Assembly (NCBI RefSeq): GCF_013623835.1
Contig: NZ_JABKDE010000003.1
Span: 248,001 to 312,000 of the forward strand
Direction: 5' to 3'
Source: Brevibacterium oceani
Lineage (GTDB): Bacteria > Actinomycetota > Actinomycetes > Actinomycetales > Brevibacteriaceae
DNA: 64,000 nucleotides
Numbering within the stretch: the first letter of the stretch is position 1; the number at the start of each line of letters is the position of its first letter. A model generated the notes under the pieces. It had not been told where the DNA came from. It ran no database searches and was given only the letters and a program-made list of their open reading frames with translations. Shown piece after piece: positions 49,882-56,566 of the stretch. A program made the translations under genes and the position numbers.

Positions 49882-49927
49882 GGTCGATCCGCGGCGGCCT
49901 GAGCGCCCAGACCGCCGCGGATCAACC
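49882..49927. repeat. Hairpin family C, copy 2
   Basis: GGTCGATCCGCGGCGG at 49882-49897 pairs with CCGCCGCGGATCAACC at 49912-49927, 15 of 16 bases, around a 14-nt loop. It shares GGTCGATCC with 30625 and GGTCGATCCGCGG with 63966. Confidence 0.8.
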
Positions 49928-50000
49928 AGTAACTCGCACCCCGGCGCACCCACGCCGAGCCCCAACGCCGCGCACCCCGCCGCCACACACCGCCGCCTCT

Positions 50001-50070
50001 CCGAAACAACGGTGGAGCGCCGAGAGCCCGGTGCACACAGCGTGGTCTCGGCGCTCCACCGTTGTTTCGG
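50001..50070. repeat. Hairpin family B, copy 4
   Basis: CCGAAACAACGGTGGAGCGC at 50001-50020 is the exact complement of 50051-50070, with further inner pairing (CCGAGA/TCTCGG). It stands between two divergent promoters, where a terminator has no obvious use, so this family may have another role. Confidence 0.9.
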
Positions 50071-50171
50071 CGCCCCGGACCGTGCCACCCCACGCCGACT
50101 TGACGATGCGTGCGGATCGCCGGGGCCGCGCTCGCCGGAACTTGACAGAGACGCCGATCACAACGATATTT

Positions 50172-50193
50172 ATTGACCAGATGGTCGTTTATT
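50172..50193. promoter_or_regulatory. PaaR-like site upstream of paaI-paaK
   Basis: Contains the short palindrome GACCAGATGGTC (50175-50186) inside a 22-bp frame that matches 11 of 16 specified bases of the PaaR consensus. It lies 156 bp before the paaI start, in an AT-rich stretch. Confidence 0.45.
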
Positions 50194-50348
50194 CACCGGC
50201 GTCCTCCACCAGAGGCATCGCCGGGATCGTCCGCCGTCGTCCACGCGCCACGGTCGCCGCCCACAAGGATCCGGATCGCCCACCGTGGAACCGCCCGCCC
50301 AGCACGAGCAGAGGCTCAAGCACACAGCGACTCGAGGAGGAGCCGACC

Positions 50349-50810
50349 ATGGGTCAACCCGCCCACGACACCACGACGACCTCGGAGCCGGATGCAAGCC
50401 CACCGGCAGGTGAGGAGCTCACCGGCGCGGCGGCGATGTTCGCCAACGATCGGGCGTCCCAGCACCTGGGCATCACCGTCGACGACCACGGACCCGGATG
50501 GGCACAGTGCTCGATGAGGGTCTCCGAGATCATGACCAACGGCCATGACATCACCCACGGCGGCTACATCTTCCTCTTCGCCGACACGACCTTCGCGATG
50601 GCCTGCAACTATCCCGGCTCGATCACGGTCGCCTCGGGCGGAGACATCGACTTCCTCAAGCCGACCCACCTCGGCGACGAACTCGTCGCCCGCGGACACG
50701 AGGTCATCAAGCAGGGACGCTCGGGCATCTACGACGTCACCGTCACCCGCGGCGATGAGATCATCGCGACCTACCGCGGCCGCTCCCGCACCCTCCCACC
50801 CCGCACGTGA
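50349..50810 (+). CDS. paaI: hydroxyphenylacetyl-CoA thioesterase PaaI
   Basis: 153 residues with the hotdog fold of PaaI thioesterases: MFANDRASQHLGITV, the catalytic Asp region HGGYIFLFADTTFAMACN, and GDIDFLKPTHLGDEL. It releases free acid from CoA esters that stall in phenylacetate breakdown. The ATG at 50349 has GAGGAGGAG upstream and follows a noncoding region, so the long frame to its left is discarded. First gene of paaI-paaK. Confidence 0.9.
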   Translation: MGQPAHDTTTTSEPDASPPAGEELTGAAAMFANDRASQHLGITVDDHGPGWAQCSMRVSEIMTNGHDITHGGYIFLFADTTFAMACNYPGSITVASGGDIDFLKPTHLGDELVARGHEVIKQGRSGIYDVTVTRGDEIIATYRGRSRTLPPRT

Positions 50811-50928
50811 CCCCGGCAGCGGGCCTCGCCCCGACTGGCGGCAGACCCAGCCCGGCACGCAGCCGCGCCCCCAAAGTGACCCCCACCCCAGCCACCCGCT
50901 GACGAACCGGCACCGGCAACGGAGCCCC

Positions 50929-50937
50929 ACCTCGGCG
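50929..50937 (-). repeat. intergenic copy of the CGCCGAGGY word
   Basis: ACCTCGGCG, preceded by CC and followed by G, lies in the noncoding gap between paaI and paaK, 61 nt before the paaK start. Another intergenic copy, CGCCGAGGT, is at 52363-52371 just before paaR. Confidence 0.6.
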
Positions 50938-50997
50938 GTCATCGGATCCGACACCGGACGGATCCGTCACGAAGAAGAATTGCGCAAGGAGACGACA

Positions 50998-52293
50998 ATG
51001 ACTGACACCGACCTCGACGCCGGCGAACGGATGAGCCTGGACGAGCTGCGCGCCGATCAGCTCGCCAACCTCAAGGCCACGGTGACCTCCGTGTACGAGA
51101 ACGTGCCGTTCTACCGGAAGGCCTTCGATGACCTCGATGTGACTCCGGCCGACATCACGAGTCTCGATGACATCGCGAAGCTGCCGTTCACGAACAAGCA
51201 GGATCTGCGCGACAACTACTCGTTCGGGCTCTTCGCGGTCCCGCGCGAGCAGGTCGCCAGGATCCATGCCTCCTCGGGCACGACGGGGCTGCCGACGGTC
51301 GTCGGGTACACGACGGGCGACCTCGATCGGTGGGGCAGCCTCATTGCCCGCTCCATCCTCGTCGCCGGGGGCAAGCGCGGGCAGATGATGCACAACGCAT
51401 ACGGGTACGGACTCTTCACGGGCGGCCTCGGCGTGCACGGCGCCGAGCGGCACGGATTCACCGTCGTCCCGATCTCCGGTGGTCAGACCCCTCGGCAGGT
51501 GCAGCTGATCCAGGACTTCAAACCCGATCTCATCACCGCCACCCCGACGTACCTGCTGACGATCCTCGACGAGTTCCGCAAACAGGGCATCGACCCGACG
51601 ACCACGAGCCTGAAGACCGCGATCTGCGGTGCCGAGCCGTGGACGGACGAGATGCGCAGGGAGATCGAGCAGTCCTTCAACATCAACGCCGTCGACATCT
51701 ACGGCCTCTCCGAGGTGATGGGGCCCGGCGTGGCCTGCGAGTCCGCCGAGACGAAGGACGGCCCGACGATCTGGGAGGACCACTTCTACCCGGAGATCGT
51801 CGACCCCTTCACCGGTGAGGTGCTGCCCGACGGCGAAGAGGGCGAACTCGTCTTCACCTCCCTGACGAAGGAGGCGCTGCCGATCATCCGCTACCGCACG
51901 CACGACCTGGCGACGCTGCTGCCGGGCACCGCGCGCCCGAACTTCCGCCGCATCTCGCGCATCACCGGACGCTCCGATGACCTCATGATCATCCGCGGCG
52001 TCAACGTCTACCCCGCGAACGTCGAATCCGTGCTCTTCGAGTTCACCGGGCTCAGCCCGCACTTCCAGCTCGTGCTCACGCGTCCCGGCCGGATGGACGA
52101 GATGACCATCGAGGTCGAATCCCGCGAGGGCATCGGCGCCGTCGAACTCGACGGCCTCGATCGCCTCGTCGCCGCGCGCGTCAAGGAGCGGCTGGGCGTC
52201 TCGTGCACCGTCGACATCAAGATGCCCGGCGACCTGCCGCGCTCGGTCGGCAAGCTCAAACGCATCATCGACCGCCGCGAAGGCGTCCGCTGA
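50998..52293 (+). CDS. paaK: phenylacetate-CoA ligase PaaK
   Basis: 431 residues of the ANL superfamily. The phosphate loop is HASSGTTGLPTVVGYT, followed by NAYGYGLFTGGLGVHGAE, the DIYGLSEVMGPGVACE motif, and RSDDLMIIRGVNVYPANVE; the C-terminal Lys is in RSVGKLKRI. It activates phenylacetate to phenylacetyl-CoA with ATP, the entry step of the pathway. AAGGAG is 6 nt before the ATG. Transcribed with paaI, divergent from paaABCDE. Confidence 0.95.
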   Translation: MTDTDLDAGERMSLDELRADQLANLKATVTSVYENVPFYRKAFDDLDVTPADITSLDDIAKLPFTNKQDLRDNYSFGLFAVPREQVARIHASSGTTGLPTVVGYTTGDLDRWGSLIARSILVAGGKRGQMMHNAYGYGLFTGGLGVHGAERHGFTVVPISGGQTPRQVQLIQDFKPDLITATPTYLLTILDEFRKQGIDPTTTSLKTAICGAEPWTDEMRREIEQSFNINAVDIYGLSEVMGPGVACESAETKDGPTIWEDHFYPEIVDPFTGEVLPDGEEGELVFTSLTKEALPIIRYRTHDLATLLPGTARPNFRRISRITGRSDDLMIIRGVNVYPANVESVLFEFTGLSPHFQLVLTRPGRMDEMTIEVESREGIGAVELDGLDRLVAARVKERLGVSCTVDIKMPGDLPRSVGKLKRIIDRREGVR

Positions 52294-52385
52294 GGCGGGT
52301 CGGGATGATCACCGAGGCGGTGGGTCCGGGACGCTTCCCCCCGTGACCCGCATCACGGCGCTCGCCGAGGTGGCCGATTAGACTG

Positions 52386-53030
52386 ATGCGCATGCCCGAA
52401 TCGTCCACCCCCGAGCCGACCCCCGCCGAGGCGGCCGCCCCCAAGCGCTCCCGTCGCGGGCGTCCCGGCTACGACCGGGAGACGCTCATCAACAAGGCGA
52501 CCGAGGTGTTCGTCGCGCGCGGATACGACGGCACCTCGATGGACACCGTCGCCCGCGAACTGGGCATCACGAAATCCGCGATCTACCACCACGTGAAGTC
52601 GAAGGAGGAGCTGCTGCGGTTGGCGATCAACCGCGGCATCGACGCCCTCGACTCTGCCGTCGAGATCGAGAGTCAGCGTGCGGGGATGGGTGCGCTCGAG
52701 CGCCTGCGCCTGGCCGTGCACGCCAGCGTCGTCATCCTCATCGAGTACCACCACTCGGTGACCCTGCTGCTGCGGGTACGCGGAAACTCGGCCGTCGAGC
52801 GGGAGGCCATCGAGGCCCGGCGCCGCATCGACGCGAAGATCCGCGCCCTCGTCGAGGCGGCCATCGCCGAGGGCGGCCTGCGCGCGGACTTCACTCCCGG
52901 TCTGGTCACCCGCCTGCTCTTCGGCATGGTCAACTCGATCACCGAGTGGTACCGCCCCGGTTACCCCATCGAGCCGAAGGTCATTGCCGACGCGGTCACA
53001 TCGCTGGCATTCGAGGGCCTGGAGAGCTGA
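52386..53030 (+). CDS. paaR: TetR-family regulator, probable PaaR
   Basis: 214 residues. TetR helix-turn-helix (ATEVFVARGYDGTSMDTVAREL, then GITKSAIYHHVKSKEELL) and a helical ligand domain. TetR-type PaaR represses paa genes in Corynebacterium and relatives and is relieved by phenylacetyl-CoA; the place next to paaK and the PaaR-like sites before paaA, paaI, paaZ and the MHS gene support that role. No ribosome site is seen; TAGACTG directly before the ATG could make it leaderless. Its last 35 nt overlap the convergent GH1 gene. The N-terminal linker contains one CGCCGAGGC copy (52424). Confidence 0.82.
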   Translation: MRMPESSTPEPTPAEAAAPKRSRRGRPGYDRETLINKATEVFVARGYDGTSMDTVARELGITKSAIYHHVKSKEELLRLAINRGIDALDSAVEIESQRAGMGALERLRLAVHASVVILIEYHHSVTLLLRVRGNSAVEREAIEARRRIDAKIRALVEAAIAEGGLRADFTPGLVTRLLFGMVNSITEWYRPGYPIEPKVIADAVTSLAFEGLES

Positions 53031-54267
53031 GCGCTCCGGCCTCCCTGTGGGCCGCCACCACCTCGGCGTAGGCTCCTGCGCTGGGCTTCGCGATCCGCTC
53101 GAAGGTCACCGGATCGACGCTGTGCAGACCCAGCTTGGGCCGGTAGCCGAAGATCCATTCGAAATTGTCCAGCAGCGTCCAGTGGCAGTACCCGAGCACG
53201 GGCACGCCCTCGGCCAGCACCTCTTCGAGCAGGGCCAGCGACGCCGGAATGAACTCGGCACGCTGCCTGTCATCGGCGGTCTGGATGCCGTGCTCGGTGA
53301 CGAGCACCGGCACACCCGACCGGGCATGGGCGTAGCGGACGGCGCCGGCCAGGGAGGTCGGCGCGATGGCCGTGCCCATGCCGTTGATCTCGGCGTCTGC
53401 CGCGGGAGGGACGACACCCTCGGGCCCATGCACGATGCGCTCGTAGTTCTGCACGCCGATGAAATCGTCCTCGGCGGCGACCTCGAGCCAATGGTCGTAC
53501 ACGGCAGCCCGCTTGGCGTCGCGGTCGGCTTCGCCGCCGGGTAGGGCGTACTCATCGCTGATGGCGATGGAGACACCCACCGGCAGTTCGGGACGGATCT
53601 CCTTGATCGCCCGTTTGGCGGCTCGGTGCACCCGGGTGAATGCGGCCTCGAATTCGGCAATCTCCTCGGGCAGGACGACATTGGCCGAGCGATAGCGCTC
53701 GACACCCAGCGTCACACCAGCAGAGGCGAGCATCCTCCGCTTCCCGGCCTGCGCCTCGGGTGGGAGGACGAAGGCGAGCATCTGCTCGAGGTTGGGCTCA
53801 TTGAGGGTCACGACTGCCTCGACGCGGTCCCCGAAGCGGCCGATCACCCGGGCGCAATGGGCGGCGAAGAGTTCGGGAGCGTCCTCGGCAAGCCAGGCGC
53901 CGCGGGCGGCGAACCACTGCGGTGCGGAGAAGTGGCTGAGCGTGATGATCGGAGCGATGCCCCGTGCCCTGGCACCGTCGACCATCGCCTCATAGTGGTC
54001 GAGGGCCGCCTCGTCGATGACACCGGGCTGCGGTTCGATGCGCGCCCATTCGACGGAGAAGCGGTAGGCATTGAGGCCCATTCCCGCCACGAGATCGAGA
54101 TCCGTCTCCCACAGCTCATAGCTTCTGCAGGCCGCTCCGGCGGGTTCGACGAAGATCGTCTCCTCCACCGTCTCGAGGAAGGCGGTATCGCTGACCGTGT
54201 CGCCGCCTTCGTTCTGGTGCCCCGCGGAGGCGGCACCCCAGAGGAAGTCGGAGGGGAAATTCATCAT
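52996..54267 (-). CDS. glycoside hydrolase family 1 (beta-glucosidase)
   Basis: 423 residues. GH1 catalytic residues are the acid/base Glu in VTLNEPNLEQM and the nucleophile Glu in VLVTEHGIQTADD (TEHG in place of the common TENG); other signatures are FLWGAASAGHQNEGG and YRFSVEWARIEPQPG. No signal peptide, so it acts on an imported sugar. It is downstream of a sugar-type MFS gene (gap 46 nt) and near a rhamnosidase, suggesting a substrate with rhamnose and glucose such as rutinose or a flavonoid glycoside. It overlaps the 3' end of paaR by 35 nt on the opposite strand. Confidence 0.9.
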   Translation of the reverse strand: MMNFPSDFLWGAASAGHQNEGGDTVSDTAFLETVEETIFVEPAGAACRSYELWETDLDLVAGMGLNAYRFSVEWARIEPQPGVIDEAALDHYEAMVDGARARGIAPIITLSHFSAPQWFAARGAWLAEDAPELFAAHCARVIGRFGDRVEAVVTLNEPNLEQMLAFVLPPEAQAGKRRMLASAGVTLGVERYRSANVVLPEEIAEFEAAFTRVHRAAKRAIKEIRPELPVGVSIAISDEYALPGGEADRDAKRAAVYDHWLEVAAEDDFIGVQNYERIVHGPEGVVPPAADAEINGMGTAIAPTSLAGAVRYAHARSGVPVLVTEHGIQTADDRQRAEFIPASLALLEEVLAEGVPVLGYCHWTLLDNFEWIFGYRPKLGLHSVDPVTFERIAKPSAGAYAEVVAAHREAGALSSPGPRMPAM

Positions 54268-54313
54268 ATCTCAATCCTTGCCATTCGATTTCGTTCACTC
54301 ATGTCGTTCTTCG

Positions 54314-55666
54314 TCAGCGCGCGCCGCGGACGAAGAGGATGACCAGACCGCCGATCATCGCGGACAGCGCTCCGGCGATGAACAGCGCCGCGAAGTTCTG
54401 CCCTCCGCCGGCACCCATGCTGATGGCCAGCAGGGCCGGAGCGACGGCCGCGACGATGGTGATCGGCAGGTTGTCTGCGATCTTGATGATCCCGATGTCC
54501 TTGGCCGGATTGGCCGGATCGGGCAGCACCTGGGTGGCGAGCACCAGCTCCACCGCGAAGTACACGCCCTGACCGAATCCGACCACCGTGCAGGCGACGA
54601 GGTAGAAGGCGAAGTTCGGGGCAAAAGCGGCGAGCACCAGTCCGATGCCGAGCACCACAGCCGCGACGAGGATGAAGGGACGGCGGACTCCCAGGCGATC
54701 GCTGAGCTTGCCGACGGCCGGAGCGACGAGCAGTGTGATTCCGGCATTGACGACGACGGTGAGCAGGATGAGGAAGCCGAGCTTCTGCGCCGGCACGTGC
54801 AGGCCCTGCAGCAGGTAGATCCCCTGGTAGGCATTGATCGCTGCGACCCCCGAGAAGACGAGCATGCGGCTGGTGAAGACCCACATGAAGTCCGGGAACC
54901 GAATCGGATTGACCCAGAAGATCCCCAGCGCAGCACGCAGAGAGAACGGAGGCTTGGGCAGGGAGCTCTCCGGGTCCCGCACCATGGCCGCCAGCAGCAG
55001 CATGCCGAGCACCGCGAGGGCGGTGGGCAGGCCGACCAGGGGCAGGATCGCATCGCCGAAGGGCGAGACCATCGCCATGCCGACCATGGCGCCCACGGGT
55101 GCGCCGAGGCTGATGAGAGCCATCACCGGACCGCGCCGGTCCTCGGGCAGCTGATCCGTGGCCAGGGCGGCAATGATGACATTGGCCGTGACGAAGCCGG
55201 CGGTGATGAGCAGATGCGCGACCACCAGCAACGCAACATCGTTGGCGAGGATGAGGAGGATGCCGCCGACGAGGTAGAACAGCGCGCCCAGCGCCAGATA
55301 GGGTCGGCGCCGGCCGAGAGCCGAACGCGAGCGATCACTGAGGGCGCCGATGATCGGGAAGGCCACGAGCGTGAAGACTCCGGTCACCGCGGCCGAGATG
55401 GAAAGGATCGTCGTTGCGCCACCTGCATCGATCGAGTTGGCCTTGAGAGTCATCGTCAGCAGCGCCGCCGTCATCTGCCCGGCCCCGGCTCCGATGATGG
55501 CGAGGAGGATGAAGAACGTCAGCCCCCGCCGAGGTGCGGGCATGCGGCCGGCTGCCGGCTCTGTCACCTCTGCTGGCAGCGGAAAGCTGGCTCCGCTGGC
55601 CGAGAATGCAGTGCTGCTGAGAGGTTCGGCCGCGCGTGCGACCACTTTGTCCGAGTCGAGATCCAT
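54314..55666 (-). CDS. MFS transporter, probable sugar/glycoside uptake (GPH-like)
   Basis: 450 residues, about 12 helices after a polar N-terminus of 45 residues. The loop motif FPIIGALSDRSRSALGRRRPYL resembles glycoside-pentoside-hexuronide (GPH) and related sugar carriers (GALSDR.R...GRRRP). The second half repeats LSDRLGVRRPFI. It is upstream of the GH1 gene in the same direction, and probably brings in the glycoside that the cytoplasmic GH1 and GH78 enzymes split. Confidence 0.82.
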   Translation of the reverse strand: MDLDSDKVVARAAEPLSSTAFSASGASFPLPAEVTEPAAGRMPAPRRGLTFFILLAIIGAGAGQMTAALLTMTLKANSIDAGGATTILSISAAVTGVFTLVAFPIIGALSDRSRSALGRRRPYLALGALFYLVGGILLILANDVALLVVAHLLITAGFVTANVIIAALATDQLPEDRRGPVMALISLGAPVGAMVGMAMVSPFGDAILPLVGLPTALAVLGMLLLAAMVRDPESSLPKPPFSLRAALGIFWVNPIRFPDFMWVFTSRMLVFSGVAAINAYQGIYLLQGLHVPAQKLGFLILLTVVVNAGITLLVAPAVGKLSDRLGVRRPFILVAAVVLGIGLVLAAFAPNFAFYLVACTVVGFGQGVYFAVELVLATQVLPDPANPAKDIGIIKIADNLPITIVAAVAPALLAISMGAGGGQNFAALFIAGALSAMIGGLVILFVRGAR

Positions 55667-55742
55667 ATCCGTTGGGCTTCCTTGCCATGGTGGGTGGAAA
55701 ACTGCCGGGCCTCGTCGGGCGAGACCTGAGGTGACGCTAGCA

Positions 55743-55875
55743 CGAAAACTTTATGGCCTCAATGTTTTTAATCCGCCCAGTCACCCGCAATCTTGAGGAC
55801 GAGAATTTCGCAGCGCTTTGACCTGCGACTATTCGCATCTCGCCGGCTGCGAAAACTGAAGCCTTTCACATTTTC
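55743..55875. promoter_or_regulatory. two similar AT-rich sites between the MFS and TetR genes
   Basis: CGAAAACT occurs at 55743 and 55850. Each starts a 26-28 bp stretch with GCCT in the middle and GTTTT or ATTTTC at the end (55743-55770 and 55850-55875), i.e. imperfect inverted repeats. One is near the MFS promoter and one near the TetR promoter, consistent with dual control by the TetR protein. Confidence 0.5.
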
Positions 55876-55901
55876 ATTCCGCGGCCTGATAGCGTACCGG
55901 C

Positions 55902-56492
55902 ATGGCAGGTCCACGTGGGGAGTACCGAAAGACGGCAGCGAGGCGGGAGCAGATCCTCGACGCCGCCTTCACCGTCTTCTCCACCTCCGGCTATTCCTCC
56001 AGCTCGCTCAGCGAGATCGCACGGCTGGTGGGCATCTCCCAGACCGGAGTGCTCCACCACTTCAGCGGCGGCAAGATCGCTCTGCTGCGCGCCGTGCTCG
56101 ACCGCCGAGACCGGATCGCCGAGAGCATCCTCAACGACCAGCACGGCACCGATTTCCTCCGCAGCCTGCTCGAGATCTCGCGGCAGCAGTACCGCCAACG
56201 CGGCGTCGTGCAGCTCTACCGCATCCTCTCCGCCGAATCGACGAATCCGGAGCATCCGGCTCACGGGTACTTCAAGGACCGCATCCACCGCATCTGCGAT
56301 GCGGTCACCGTCGCCTTCCAGGAGGTCGCCGCGGACGGCGGACTCAAGCCGGGTGTCGATCCGCGGGCGGCCGCGATCAGCACCCTGGCGATCACCGAGG
56401 GCATCGAACTGCTGTGGCTCAACGGAGTCGAGGTCGACCTCGTCGAGGACGTCCGCACGCACATGGAGGGCTATCTCCTCGCTCCGCTGTGA
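55902..56492 (+). CDS. TetR-family transcriptional regulator
   Basis: 196 residues; helix-turn-helix RREQILDAAFTVFSTSGYSS and SLSEIARLVGISQTGVLHHF, helical C-terminus. Transcribed with the rhamnosidase gene (74-nt gap) and divergent from the MFS/GH1 genes, so it is most likely the glycoside-responsive repressor of this island. The stop lies in a small tandem duplication (GAGCACCACC twice, 56492-56516). Confidence 0.87.
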   Translation: MAGPRGEYRKTAARREQILDAAFTVFSTSGYSSSSLSEIARLVGISQTGVLHHFSGGKIALLRAVLDRRDRIAESILNDQHGTDFLRSLLEISRQQYRQRGVVQLYRILSAESTNPEHPAHGYFKDRIHRICDAVTVAFQEVAADGGLKPGVDPRAAAISTLAITEGIELLWLNGVEVDLVEDVRTHMEGYLLAPL

Positions 56493-56566
56493 GCACCACC
56501 GCTTGAGCACCACCCTTTGAACGCCACCGCCAGTTCTGCGCGAATCCACCTGTTCCAGGAGCCACC

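Larger units (their letters stand above)
49673..50348. other. 676-bp noncoding divergent region between paaA and paaI
   Basis: No convincing gene lies here; the reading frames have no family match and cross hairpins. The region contains, left to right: the paaA leader, a PaaR-like site at 49796, hairpin C2 (49882-49927), hairpin B4 (50001-50070), a second PaaR-like site at 50172 and the paaI leader with a GAGGAGG ribosome site. Base composition is AT-rich only around the two operator-like sites, which therefore probably mark the two promoters. Confidence 0.8.

Noticed and set aside
49673..50348. Reading frames across the paaA-paaI gap as extra genes or N-terminal extensions
   Set aside because: They cross hairpins C2 and B4 and the operator-like sites, have no family match, and both true starts have strong ribosome sites further in.
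54197..55729. 510-codon open frame antisense to the sugar MFS gene
   Set aside because: His/Asp/Arg/Glu-rich nonsense translation without family resemblance; the MFS reading has helices and loop motifs.
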